Origin: Aminicenans sp964648465
GTDB lineage: Bacteria > Acidobacteriota > Aminicenantia > Aminicenantales > Aminicenantaceae
DNA: 64,000 nucleotides
Direction of reading: 5' to 3'
Assembly (NCBI GenBank): GCA_964648465.1
Contig: CAZYMU010000004.1
Coordinates: 37,845 to 101,844, forward strand
This document shows, piece after piece, positions 18,093-27,265 of the stretch. Position numbers and translations under genes: made by a program. The notes under the pieces were generated by a model. That model was not told where the DNA came from and searched no databases. It saw only the letters and a program-made list of their open reading frames with translations. How positions within the stretch are numbered: position 1 is the stretch's first letter; each line of letters opens with the position of its first letter.

Positions 18093-18425
18093 TTATCGTC
18101 TATCCTTTAGAAAAGTCTCCATCTTTTCTTCGAGCAATTCAGCCTTTTTCAATGCTGACTCTCCTGCCAGCCGCTTTTTTAACCTTATAACATCTTGTTT
18201 TAACTCTTCAACAGTGTTGATAACATCTTGTGCATCAGCAGTAACATCCATGCCGCTAACCCCAGACATACGCATGGCCTGCTGGTACCGGGACAAAGCA
18301 GCATTATAATCTTTCTCCAGCATCTTTAGTTGCTGCTCTTCTTCAGAAAGATCTCTGCCTGCGAAGTGATTGTAAGCAAGATAGCCAGCTGCCAGGATAA
18401 CGATTAAACAAATAACTTTTTTTAT
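18093..18425 (-). CDS. Small membrane-anchored coiled-coil protein with an apparent ATA start
   Basis: The first ordinary start in frame (ATG at 18323) would give 76 residues, but the frame stays open upstream to a TAA and encodes a hydrophobic anchor (KKVICLIVILAAGYLAYN). An AGGAGG ribosome-binding site lies 5 nt before an ATA at 18425; no ATG, GTG or TTG is available between that TAA and the ATG at 18323. With the ATA start the protein has 110 residues: an N-terminal membrane segment, then a charged coiled-coil (about 35-110). Function unknown. Either a rare AUA start or a point change from ATG explains it. Confidence 0.6.
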   Translation of the reverse strand: MKKVICLIVILAAGYLAYNHFAGRDLSEEEQQLKMLEKDYNAALSRYQQAMRMSGVSGMDVTADAQDVINTVEELKQDVIRLKKRLAGESALKKAELLEEKMETFLKDRR

Positions 18426-18629
18426 TTTTTCCTCCTGCTTTTAGCACTTAACGAATATAGAAATTATATTTAATAAAATGAATTATTTCAAAAGAAAAAT
18501 ACTTACTTAGCCTAAAGTAGATTATCTTCAGCAACCGTGCTATTCCCCAAAAAGTTCGGCTTATTTCCATTTGACTTCAAGTTTTCCCTTTGTTATAAAT
18601 TTTTTATATTTACTTGAAAGGACAAAATC

Positions 18630-19589
18630 ATGAACAAAGCATTAATATGTGGGGCAGGCGGCTTTATAGGAAGTCATCTTGTAAAAAGACTAAAAAAAGA
18701 TGGTTATTGGGTTCGTGGAGCGGATATTAAAAAGCCTGAATTTTCTGAAACAGCGGCCGATGAGTTTCTTGTCCTGGACCTCAGAAAACAGCAAAATTGT
18801 AAGAATGCGGTTATAACCCCTGAAGGAGAAGCCTTTGATGAAGTTTTTCAATTAGCTGCAGATATGGGAGGCATGGGATTTATTCATTCTGCCGAGTGTG
18901 AAATAATGCGGAACAGCGCGTTGATCAATATTAATATGATTGATGCAAGTGCTAAGAGCGGTGTAAAAAGATATTTCTTTTCTTCTTCTGCCTGTGTTTA
19001 CCGAGACATGGGTTATGATGAGGCCGAATTATCAGAGGATGAGGCCTATCCTGCCATGCCGGATAACGAATACGGTTGGGAAAAACTTTATGCCGAAAGA
19101 ATGGCCATGGCTTACGGCCGGAGATATGGACTTATAATCAGGCTTGCACGTTTTCAGAACTGTTATGGACCGGAAGGAACATGGCACGGAGGTAGAGAGA
19201 AAGCCCCGGCGGCACTTTCTAGAAAAATAGCAGAAGCCGAGGATGGAGAAATAATAGAAGTGTGGGGGGATGGGACAGCAATGCGTGCATATACGTATAT
19301 TGATGACATGATCGATGGAATCGTAATACTTATGCAGTCAGAGCTTGAAAACGGTGTCAATATTGGACGCCAGGAATATGTTTCTGTAGATGAACTAGTT
19401 GGAACAATTGCTGATGTTGCCGGAAAGAAAATATATATCAAACATATTGAAGGGCCTGTCGGAGTTAAAGCAAGAAATTTCTGTATTGATAGAATAACTT
19501 CCATCGGCTGGAAACCCGGGTTTTCGCTAAAAGAAGGTGTTGCTCTTACTTATCCCTGGGTTAAGTCTCAGGTTGACGCCAATAAATAA
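18630..19589 (+). CDS. NAD-dependent epimerase, GDP-mannose 3,5-epimerase-like
   Basis: 319 residues, extended SDR fold. The NAD motif is GAGGFIGSHL (8-17); ADMGGMGFI (about 77-85), the catalytic Cys122 in SSACVY, Tyr148/Lys152 (YGWEK) and NCYGPEGTWHGGREKAPAA match GDP-mannose 3,5-epimerases, which turn GDP-mannose into GDP-L-galactose or GDP-L-gulose. The additional Cys argues against plain UDP-glucose epimerase. AAAGGA precedes the ATG. The next gene is a fucokinase/pyrophosphorylase-like enzyme, so both deal in GDP-L-sugars; GDP-mannose would come from manB/manC. Confidence 0.8.
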   Translation: MNKALICGAGGFIGSHLVKRLKKDGYWVRGADIKKPEFSETAADEFLVLDLRKQQNCKNAVITPEGEAFDEVFQLAADMGGMGFIHSAECEIMRNSALININMIDASAKSGVKRYFFSSSACVYRDMGYDEAELSEDEAYPAMPDNEYGWEKLYAERMAMAYGRRYGLIIRLARFQNCYGPEGTWHGGREKAPAALSRKIAEAEDGEIIEVWGDGTAMRAYTYIDDMIDGIVILMQSELENGVNIGRQEYVSVDELVGTIADVAGKKIYIKHIEGPVGVKARNFCIDRITSIGWKPGFSLKEGVALTYPWVKSQVDANK

Positions 19590-19635
19590 TCTGTGCCCAA
19601 ACTAAAAGGATATTTTATTATGTCAAGGGGATACC

Positions 19636-22308
19636 ATGCATAAGCTGTTAAAGCCCTGGGATTATCTTATTTTAACAGCTTCAAACGAAGAGCAATCTGC
19701 TGCATATAAAAGCCAGCTTCAGTTGAGGCAAAAATTAGGTCTTATTCAAGACGTTAAGCAGATTATGGTAGTTTCCGATCCCGGCGACAGGCGCATTGGA
19801 AGCGGCGGAAGCACAATCCTTTGTATCATGAAAGTTCTCCAGCGGGAACTGGCAGGGTGTTTAGGTTATTCAAAGTCTCCATCAGCATGGCAGGAAATTC
19901 TTCAACGGCTGCGGATCTTAATTATTCATGCCGGAGGTGACTCCAGAAGGCTGCCGGCTTATGGCCCATACGGAAAAATCTTCATGCCCTTACCTGGAGA
20001 GTCAGACAGTGCTCTGGGAACAACATTATTCGACCGGCTCCTGCCTGTCTATCTTAAACTGCCTGTGTCTGAATCAGGGGAAGGACAGATCGTTATAACC
20101 ACGGGGGATGTACTCCTCGATTTCAATCCAGAAGAAGTTTGTTTTGCAGAGCAGGGTATTACCTGTCTTGGCTGTCTTGCTTCCCTAGGCGTGGCAAAGA
20201 ACCACGGAGTGTTCTGCTCTGGACACAGCGGAACAGTCAGAATGTTTCTGCAAAAACCTTCTATTAGAGAACAGAACAAATATGGAGAAGTAAATCGATA
20301 CGGGCAGTCATTGCTGGATATAGGCGTTATGAATCTTGATGCATCTGCTGCCGTGAAGCTACTCCAGCTTTGTGAATTCAGCGAAAATAATAAAGGAAAA
20401 TTTGTATGGGATGGTCTTTTAACTCAGGAAATTACTGCTTCAGGGCTCGACCTCTATCGCGAGATATGTTGTGCCATGGGAAAAGATGAATATTTTCCCC
20501 ACTATCACAGTTCCCTTCATGCTGGAGGTTCAAAGATTAGCAAAGCCTTCTTAGAAAAAATCTTTAAGACCATATCAGAGATTCCTTTTCATGTACACAC
20601 CTTGTCAAATTGCAATTTTTTGCATTTCGGCACAATGCACCAACTTATAGAGAGCGGCACTGATTTATTGAGTAAAAATCACGCCCCCTCCCGTCATTAT
20701 GATTGTTTGAGTATTAACAATGAAATAACAGATGACAGCCACATTACAGGCGTGAGCTCGTGGATTGAAGGATGCAGAATAAAATCAGGCTTAACTCTTG
20801 GCGGTGAAAATGTTGTTGTTGGATTGAATATAGAAGAACCCTTATCGATTCCCAAGAAATGCTGCCTGGATGTCATAAGAGGCTCCAGTCAAAACGACAA
20901 GCAGGTTTGGTTTGTAAGAATATACGGAATCGACGACAAATTTAAAATTTCTGTAGAAAGAGGGGCAATAATCTGCGGTATTCCTGCCACTGACTGGATA
21001 AAAGCGGTTGGAGCCTCTAATGAAGATTTGTGGCCCAAGGATTTACCGGATAATGAAAAAAACATCTGGAATGCCCGCATTTTCCCAGCAGTATCTTTCC
21101 ATCAGGATTACATGAAATGGCTATGGATGTTTGATCCTACAAAATCTTCAAAGAGGGAAAAACAGGCATGGATAACTACTGATAGATATAGTCTTGAAGA
21201 AATCGCCAACCTGGTAGACCATGCTTTTTTTTATAAAAGACGGGTAGACAATCGTGTCAAAATAGTCTGTCGTTCCATACGATGGATGTTTCGATTCCAG
21301 AGTAGCTTTTCTGCAGAAGACCTGGCATTTATTTTTAGAAATTTAACGGAATCGGATCGTTTAAGCTTGGTAATAAATATAATTAAAGAAGCTTACAGGC
21401 AATATGGCAAAAAAGAAGCTGTCCCGGGTCTGGAACGCCTCGAATTTTCACGGGTAATACATAGCCTCGGGTCTGCAATCTCTAAATCAACAGAAAAAAA
21501 CAATATTGATTGGGAAGGAACCAGTACTCTCGAGGAAATGCTCAGACTATTCGGGGGAGGAATAGATCTGACCACTCTTGCGGCTATTCCAGGCGGTAGC
21601 GGGCTCGGAACTTCAAGCATTATGGGAGCTGTATTGATATCTGTGATCAACCGGATGGTAGGAAAAGAGCTGATCAATCGCGAGCTTTTCCATTGTGTTT
21701 TAAAGCTCGAACAGGAGCTAACTACAGGGGGCGGTTGGCAGGACCAGATAGGTGGAACTGTTGACAGCGTGAAAGTAATCAATACCGGACCAGGCATGAT
21801 TCCGGACCCGAGAATTCATTATGTTCCTTCGGATGTGCTTAACCCGAAGTCCAATGACGGACAAACCTTGCTTTACTATACAGGATTAAGGCGTCTCGCA
21901 AAGAATATACTGCGAAATGTTGTCGGCAATTATCTTGACCATAACAGGGGATCCATGGCCACTCTGAGAAAACTCCATAAGCTGCCCCCTTTGATTATGG
22001 AAGCCATGGCTTGTAAAAACATGAAACAATTTGGAGAAATGATTGATCTGGCGTGGAGGCTTAACAAGCAGATCGATCCGGATTCGACAAATCCCATTAT
22101 TGAAGAAATTCTTAATAAATTTAAACCGTATATGTACGGCGCTAAACTGCTTGGTGCTGGGGGGGGAGGATTTTTACTTGTCATATGCAAATCCCCCGAA
22201 GATGCAGAAGCTGCCCGCAGCTTGATGAAAAGTGCTCCCCCTAACCGCCTAGCAAGGTTTTTTGATTACGAGATAAGTCCTTATGGCCTGGTAGTCACTG
22301 TCTGCTGA
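19636..22308 (+). CDS. fkp: Bifunctional fucokinase / GDP-fucose pyrophosphorylase-like protein
   Basis: 890 residues. The N-terminal half has the fucose-1-phosphate guanylyltransferase motif HAGGDSRRLP (98-107); the C-terminal part is a GHMP kinase with the ATP loop PGGSGLGTSS (about 653) and the late glycine-rich GAKLLGAGGGGF. Length and order match the Bacteroides Fkp protein (949 aa). It would phosphorylate L-fucose (or L-galactose) and join it to GTP, a salvage route to GDP-L-fucose for surface glycans. An ATG follows GGGGATACC, a weak ribosome-binding site. It lies 46 bp after the epimerase gene. Confidence 0.82.
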   Translation: MHKLLKPWDYLILTASNEEQSAAYKSQLQLRQKLGLIQDVKQIMVVSDPGDRRIGSGGSTILCIMKVLQRELAGCLGYSKSPSAWQEILQRLRILIIHAGGDSRRLPAYGPYGKIFMPLPGESDSALGTTLFDRLLPVYLKLPVSESGEGQIVITTGDVLLDFNPEEVCFAEQGITCLGCLASLGVAKNHGVFCSGHSGTVRMFLQKPSIREQNKYGEVNRYGQSLLDIGVMNLDASAAVKLLQLCEFSENNKGKFVWDGLLTQEITASGLDLYREICCAMGKDEYFPHYHSSLHAGGSKISKAFLEKIFKTISEIPFHVHTLSNCNFLHFGTMHQLIESGTDLLSKNHAPSRHYDCLSINNEITDDSHITGVSSWIEGCRIKSGLTLGGENVVVGLNIEEPLSIPKKCCLDVIRGSSQNDKQVWFVRIYGIDDKFKISVERGAIICGIPATDWIKAVGASNEDLWPKDLPDNEKNIWNARIFPAVSFHQDYMKWLWMFDPTKSSKREKQAWITTDRYSLEEIANLVDHAFFYKRRVDNRVKIVCRSIRWMFRFQSSFSAEDLAFIFRNLTESDRLSLVINIIKEAYRQYGKKEAVPGLERLEFSRVIHSLGSAISKSTEKNNIDWEGTSTLEEMLRLFGGGIDLTTLAAIPGGSGLGTSSIMGAVLISVINRMVGKELINRELFHCVLKLEQELTTGGGWQDQIGGTVDSVKVINTGPGMIPDPRIHYVPSDVLNPKSNDGQTLLYYTGLRRLAKNILRNVVGNYLDHNRGSMATLRKLHKLPPLIMEAMACKNMKQFGEMIDLAWRLNKQIDPDSTNPIIEEILNKFKPYMYGAKLLGAGGGGFLLVICKSPEDAEAARSLMKSAPPNRLARFFDYEISPYGLVVTVC

Positions 22309-22372
22309 TTGAAGGCCTGTCTCAGGTTAATAATCAACCTGGATTATTGATATTAAAGTATCAGGAGGTGCC

Positions 22373-22573
22373 ATGAAAAAACATGCTGGAACTTTGATTT
22401 TGGCACTGTTGTTTCTTATTTCTATTTCAGGATGCAAAATACAACAATCCAGTCAGGTCGGTCAGAAATCAGAGCGATTCGGAAGCTTGATTAAAAATCC
22501 ATATATCCGCAGTGGCGCAGTGCCAGGTATGCTGCACCAAAAACTCCGGCTGAATCTCCAAGCTTGGCCTTGA
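22373..22573 (+). pseudogene. Truncated lipoprotein gene (5' part only; possible sugar mutarotase)
   Basis: A strong AGGAGG site precedes the ATG. The protein opens with a lipoprotein signal (KKHAGTLILALLFLISISGC, Cys about 22), then SERFGSLIK. From about 22491 the frame enters the antisense of the ROK gene's 3' end and stops at 22573, giving 66 residues. RFGSLIK resembles the first strand of L-rhamnose/L-fucose mutarotase (YiiL-like) domains, which would suit the fucose cluster, but too little remains to be sure. Best read as a gene cut by a rearrangement. Confidence 0.5.
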
Positions 22574-23408
22574 TTAGAGGGATTTGTTTCCTGTCCACAC
22601 CAAATACCGATTTCATAAGCAAAGATGGAACTTTTTCGTACCAGATCGGGAGATTAGAAACACCTCCTCCAAGAATTATGGCATCAAGGTCAAGGATAGT
22701 TACCGCATTCGCCAACATTCCGGCCATTATTTTGCAGCTTTCATCAAAAAAGCGGACAGCCTGCGGATTTCGAGCCTGATATAGAGCATATATTTCCTGT
22801 ACGCCTAGTTTTTTTCCGCTCATTTCATGAAACCTTCTGATTAGACTGGGACCGGAAAGATAGGCTTCGGCACAACCTCTGCGCCCGCATTCACATCTTC
22901 TTCCATTTATATCGATTGCAGCATGGCCGATTTCCCCTGCTCCACCCAGCACACCCCGGTACAGTCTATCATTCAAAATCAGGCCGCTGCCCACCCCTGT
23001 CCCTAGAATAACAGCAATAACATAATGATACTTTCCAACACAGGTCGCATAATATTCTGCAAGAGCCAGGCAGTTTGCATCGTTTTCGACCAGTACAGGC
23101 ACGGTTAATCTGTCTTCCAAGCTTTTAATCAAGCCCGGACATTCATAAACAGGAGTATGCGGCGAGCCGAACAAACGGCCTTTTGAAGGAACATATGTGC
23201 CCGGAGTCCCAATGCCGACTGCTGCGAATTGTTTTCCTCCCGCTGCTTCCAATATGACCTTTGTAATTTTTTCTATTACATATTCAAATCCGCGGGAAGC
23301 TCCGGACGGCTCCCTGTAACGAGATAACAGATTCTGGTCAGAATCGAGCAGGCACGCCTCGATTTTGGTTCCACCAACGTCCACCCCAATTACATAATCT
23401 TTCTTCAT
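22491..23408 (-). CDS. ROK-family sugar kinase (glucokinase-like)
   Basis: 305 residues. ATP-binding DVGGTK (10-15), sugar-binding ENDANCLALAE, GTGVGSGLI, GEIGH (about 168) and the zinc cluster CECGRRGC (about 178-185), all as in ROK glucokinases/N-acetylhexosamine kinases. It phosphorylates a hexose with ATP; the exact sugar cannot be told. Its 3' end overlaps the truncated lipoprotein gene tail to tail, so the last residues (after GAAYLALR) may be altered by that junction. Confidence 0.88.
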   Translation of the reverse strand: MKKDYVIGVDVGGTKIEACLLDSDQNLLSRYREPSGASRGFEYVIEKITKVILEAAGGKQFAAVGIGTPGTYVPSKGRLFGSPHTPVYECPGLIKSLEDRLTVPVLVENDANCLALAEYYATCVGKYHYVIAVILGTGVGSGLILNDRLYRGVLGGAGEIGHAAIDINGRRCECGRRGCAEAYLSGPSLIRRFHEMSGKKLGVQEIYALYQARNPQAVRFFDESCKIMAGMLANAVTILDLDAIILGGGVSNLPIWYEKVPSLLMKSVFGVDRKQIPLIKAKLGDSAGVFGAAYLALRHCGYMDF

Positions 23409-23508
23409 TTCAGCTTTTCCTGTTTTGCACCTCTATGTTTTTATACTAGATTTTTCCTTGCATTTATAGAGTTCACATAAATGTACAAATTTTCATAGTT
23501 ATCCTGCT

Positions 23509-24480
23509 TTATTTACACGATTTAACTGCGAATTTTATGGCTTCACCCATGCTCAGAGGATTGGCTATCCCCTTACCTGCGATATCAAAAGCAGTGCCGT
23601 GATCAGGAGAAGTCCTGATAAATGGAAGGCCTAATGTTACGTTTACTCCTGTATCGAATGAAAGCAGTTTAAAAGCAATAAGACCCTGATCATGATAGAG
23701 AGCAATAACAATCTTATCAGGATGGTTAAAGGCCTCCCTGCAAACAGTATCTGGAGGAAAAGGCCCACTTATAGGGAGGCCTTTTTTCTTTGCTTCTTCA
23801 ACAGCGGGAATTATCTCATCGAGTTCTTCTCTGCCTAAAAGGCCTTCTTCTCCTGCATGTGGGTTCAGCCCTGAAACCAGAAAGCTGTGTTTTCCGGTAC
23901 ACAACTTTTCTATGCTGCTGTTGAGGTGCAAAAAAAAGTCAAGAAGAGCGTCTTTCCTTATTCTTTTTATTGCTTTTTTCAAAGGAATATGGTGAGTAAA
24001 AAGAGCAACATTTAACCTGTCAGACCAGAAAGACATTATGGCTTGCGGATAGATCAAGCTCAGATACTCTGTATGACCTGCAAATTTAATTCCTGCAAGC
24101 TGCCAAGAATGTTTGGATATTGGAGCAGTAACAATGGATGCAATTGTTCCTTTTCTAGCTTGTTTAACAGCCTCTTCAAAGAAACGGAAAGAGGCCTCTC
24201 CGTTTTCTTTAAATGGAGCCCCTTTCTTTATATGCTTTATTGGTGTTTCAACTTCATAAAGTGAAATAAAAGAACGGGAAAATTTTTCATTTTTGTTTAA
24301 TGTGGGGATTTCTAGATTAAGGCCAAAAGCTTTTATCTCTTCATCAAGCAGTACCCTTGATCCGAAAAGAATGTAATTTGTACCGGAAACGAACTTTTGT
24401 GAAGAGAGAGCCTTTAGAGTTATTTCTCCACCGACTCCCCCAGGATCCCCAAGAGTTATCCCTATCTTTTTAGGGATCAT
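23509..24480 (-). CDS. pdxA: 4-hydroxythreonine-4-phosphate dehydrogenase PdxA
   Basis: 323 residues with GDPGGVGGEI at the N-terminus, AGHTEYLS (metal His), SGLNPHAGEEGLLGREE, ALYHDQGLIAFK and the C-terminal RTSPDHGTAFDIAGKG. It performs the NAD-dependent oxidation in the DXP-dependent pyridoxal phosphate pathway. The start overlaps the Hfq-like gene stop (ATGA), so the two are translationally coupled. Confidence 0.94.
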   Translation of the reverse strand: MIPKKIGITLGDPGGVGGEITLKALSSQKFVSGTNYILFGSRVLLDEEIKAFGLNLEIPTLNKNEKFSRSFISLYEVETPIKHIKKGAPFKENGEASFRFFEEAVKQARKGTIASIVTAPISKHSWQLAGIKFAGHTEYLSLIYPQAIMSFWSDRLNVALFTHHIPLKKAIKRIRKDALLDFFLHLNSSIEKLCTGKHSFLVSGLNPHAGEEGLLGREELDEIIPAVEEAKKKGLPISGPFPPDTVCREAFNHPDKIVIALYHDQGLIAFKLLSFDTGVNVTLGLPFIRTSPDHGTAFDIAGKGIANPLSMGEAIKFAVKSCK

Positions 24481-24836
24481 TTTTTCTTTATTGAGTCTGA
24501 TTTATAAAATCCGCCAGTTTTTTTTGCCGGTTTAGCTTGTTTCTTACTCTCAAGCTTATAGAGATACTTTATACTGTTCTTATAGATCAGAAGATTGGGA
24601 GCGTTATTTCTGTTGATTTTCAGACAGTTTTTATCATACCATTCAATATATCCTTCTATCGTCTCCCCATCTACAAAGACAACCCCTATAGGGACCTTCT
24701 TGTTCATCTGCTTGAGATAGTAGTAATTTTCCGCGAACGTCTCAAATGGAGGATGTGGTTTCTTTCTTGAAACTTCCCGCTTCATTTTTTCCTTGTATTC
24801 AGAGAAGTTCGGTCGGATTAATTTCCTATTCACCAT
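24477..24836 (-). CDS. Hfq-like Sm-fold RNA-binding protein with an N-terminal extension
   Basis: 119 residues from the ATG at 24836 (GGAG 7 nt upstream). The C-terminal half carries an Sm1-like stretch (KKVPIGVVFVDGETIEGYI, then WYDKNCLKI) and an Sm2-like LLIYKNSIKYLYK, which aligns with the Hfq YKHAIS motif. Unlike enterobacterial Hfq, a basic 45-residue extension precedes the Sm fold, and the canonical KH is KN. It probably chaperones RNA; hexamer formation is inferred. Coupled to pdxA. Confidence 0.7.
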   Translation of the reverse strand: MVNRKLIRPNFSEYKEKMKREVSRKKPHPPFETFAENYYYLKQMNKKVPIGVVFVDGETIEGYIEWYDKNCLKINRNNAPNLLIYKNSIKYLYKLESKKQAKPAKKTGGFYKSDSIKKK

Positions 24837-24947
24837 TATTTTCTCCAAGAATTAAGCTTAAGCAAGAAATAAATTTTTACACTATTAGTTGTTATGATAG
24901 CATTCTTTTCAAAAAACATCAAGAAAACTGCTTTTAAACAAAATTTA

Positions 24948-27170
24948 TCAGCGCCTCCACCAGTAGGAAAATTTCATGAAGTAGTACCTTCCCTGAATGC
25001 CAAATATTCCCGAATCATCCTTTTCCTGGTTGTCATCTACCCCAATGTAAAAGACTGTTCCAGGCCTGTAGACATAACTTAGGAGGATGCTGTTGTAGAG
25101 TTTTTTATAGTAATCATTATAGTCTGTGATTAGGCGGACAGATAAGGTACGAGAGATTTGGTAGCTTATGCGCTGGCTGATGAGATTAACAACATATACA
25201 TTTTCTCCACCTTTACTTATGGAAAAGTTGTCATTTTTATAATTATAGAACAGCCGTAGATTTGAGAGAGGTTTAAAGGTCATCCGGAATCCCACAGACC
25301 TCTTATAGCCTAAATAAGGGTTTTCATCATAGTATATACTGTCTCCAAAGGAATAAGAGATGTTTCCGTTAAACCATGAAAAGGGATCCGAATTAATGCT
25401 TGCACGGAATGATTTTTTTTGGAAATTTATTCCTTCATATCTTTCCATTGAAGAAGTAAAAGATGCGTATAAAAATGACCCTCTCCATCCACTAATAAAC
25501 CCGCCGAATTGAAATTGCTCGTCTATAAGAGTATTGTTGAAATCGTAAATTCTTTTATATTCAAGAGAAGGGCGGATATCGACGACTATATCGTTCTGAG
25601 GAAGGAAGGCATAACCTATACGTGTACTGAGGGATTGAATGTCCTTTCGGCGAAAAAACCCAGTGGAGGATTCAAAGTCAGGAGGAAGACTTGTATAATC
25701 TGCCGAGAATGTCAAATGTCGGGCTCTGCGGCTAAAGTTAAACTTCATTGCCGGCACAAAACTCGTTTTTTCGTCTCTTGTTTTAGTTTGCGAGCCAAGA
25801 ACTTGAAAGGAGAGTCTGTAATAATTCAGAATTTTAAAATGTCCGTCTATTCCTATTACCCTGTTAAAATTACTCGTTATGGAATCCCCTGAATATCCCT
25901 GTTCTTTATCAGTAAAAATAAGCCCAATATGGGACTCGGGATATAGGTCTCTTTTCAGCCGAAAGATATTGACCAGTCCTCTTTGTGAGATTTCTTCTTC
26001 TGTATCATTATTAGTGGAATCATAGATTTCGATGTCTGCCGGATTTTCATCGTAAGCACTGAGAAAAGCCAGTGTGTTCTTTCCTATTTTGCCTGTAAGC
26101 TTGGTTCCCCACTGTGGATTGATTATTTTCCGTGTATATACTAGCTCCAGGGGCGTATCAAACAGATCTTTCCCCTCCAGAAAAAAGGGTCTTTTTTCCG
26201 GATAATAGAGTTCATAGCGCTGGTTTACATCAATTTGCGGCATATCTGCTTCTATCTGGCTGAAATCTGGATTAAAGGTTAAATCAGCTGTTAAGTCTGA
26301 AGTAAGACCGTATTTGAGGTTTAATCCTGCTTCCGGATTAAATTTTTCTCCCGATTCTTGCAATCCCATCATGACGGGCATGACTTCAAAATTTTTTCCT
26401 TTTTCGATGTCCCCGAGGATTACCAATGTTCCGGATTGAATCAGGAAACCGTTTATATCTCTGGAACGAGGATGCCAGAACATCTGTTCGTTTTTTCTGC
26501 GTATCCTTCTCATGACCTGGAGACCCCATATTTGAGTCTTTTTATTAGGGAATCTCAGGCTTTTAAATGGAATCGCAAGCTCAACAGTATAGCCTTTTTC
26601 ATCTATATGTGCATCAGTCGTAAAAAAAGTATCCCAGTTTTTGTCTATTCTGTCGAATCCACCTCCTCCTCCACCCCCACCGCCTCCACGGCCTCTGCCT
26701 CTTCTCCGTGATTCGGTGAAAATTCCATCTGTCTGAACACCGCATGGATTGACTTGAAAAGTAAAGGCTCGTTTCTTATCGTTAAAGGTATCAAGATAAA
26801 TCGTGATTTCATCATCTCCATACACCTTATCTCTCTCAGTAAGATTGGATCTGATTGCTTTAGGATTGGAATCAAAACAGCAAACAGCAATATAAAGGTT
26901 TTTCCTGTCATATCCAAAGTAAGCTTCTGTTTTTTCGGAGGGACTGGCTCCTTCCTGAGGTTCGTATTGGGTAAAAGAAGTAATGATTGCAGCGTTTCCC
27001 CAGAGATTGTTTTCCAGTTTGCCGTCGATTTTAGGAGGAGATGAAAATCTTGGAATCTTGATATAGTAGTTTTCCCCGTTTTCCATGGGGAAGCAGAGTG
27101 TTGAAAATATTATGGGCAAAACAAGGAGGATTTTTATAGATTTAAGAATATTTCTTATAGCGTTCTGCAT
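24948..27170 (-). CDS. CBM9-like / DUF5916 outer-membrane protein
   Basis: 740 residues. Signal peptide (about 1-27), an N-terminal carbohydrate-binding family 9-like domain (about 35-230: PKIDGKLENNLWGNA, YFGYDRKNLYIAVCCFD), then a long beta-rich DUF5916 region (PFFLEGKDLF is typical) likely forming an outer-membrane barrel. A low-complexity Arg/Gly run including ten glycines (about residues 155-172) interrupts the CBM9-like part. Function unknown; related proteins are common in Bacteroidetes and Acidobacteria. A repeat lies between it and tolC. Confidence 0.82.
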   Translation of the reverse strand: MQNAIRNILKSIKILLVLPIIFSTLCFPMENGENYYIKIPRFSSPPKIDGKLENNLWGNAAIITSFTQYEPQEGASPSEKTEAYFGYDRKNLYIAVCCFDSNPKAIRSNLTERDKVYGDDEITIYLDTFNDKKRAFTFQVNPCGVQTDGIFTESRRRGRGRGGGGGGGGGGFDRIDKNWDTFFTTDAHIDEKGYTVELAIPFKSLRFPNKKTQIWGLQVMRRIRRKNEQMFWHPRSRDINGFLIQSGTLVILGDIEKGKNFEVMPVMMGLQESGEKFNPEAGLNLKYGLTSDLTADLTFNPDFSQIEADMPQIDVNQRYELYYPEKRPFFLEGKDLFDTPLELVYTRKIINPQWGTKLTGKIGKNTLAFLSAYDENPADIEIYDSTNNDTEEEISQRGLVNIFRLKRDLYPESHIGLIFTDKEQGYSGDSITSNFNRVIGIDGHFKILNYYRLSFQVLGSQTKTRDEKTSFVPAMKFNFSRRARHLTFSADYTSLPPDFESSTGFFRRKDIQSLSTRIGYAFLPQNDIVVDIRPSLEYKRIYDFNNTLIDEQFQFGGFISGWRGSFLYASFTSSMERYEGINFQKKSFRASINSDPFSWFNGNISYSFGDSIYYDENPYLGYKRSVGFRMTFKPLSNLRLFYNYKNDNFSISKGGENVYVVNLISQRISYQISRTLSVRLITDYNDYYKKLYNSILLSYVYRPGTVFYIGVDDNQEKDDSGIFGIQGRYYFMKFSYWWRR

Positions 27171-27205
27171 GTATTATTCCTTTCTTTTGTTCAATTATCA
27201 TCCTG

Positions 27206-27248
27206 AATTGCTTCATTGTATCAGCAGTTTTTATTAATAATTCAGGTT
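27206..27248. repeat. Second copy of the rnpA-gap repeat
   Basis: About 38 of 44 positions match 12915-12958, including AATAATTCAGG at the outer end. It sits in the 95-bp gap between tolC and the DUF5916 gene, immediately after the tolC stop region. Confidence 0.55.
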
Positions 27249-27265
27249 ATACGCTTCTTCGCAGC

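Noticed and set aside
26645..26917. Frame of 90 codons with Glu/Val repeats
   Set aside because: Shadow of the Gly-rich tract of the DUF5916 gene in another frame.
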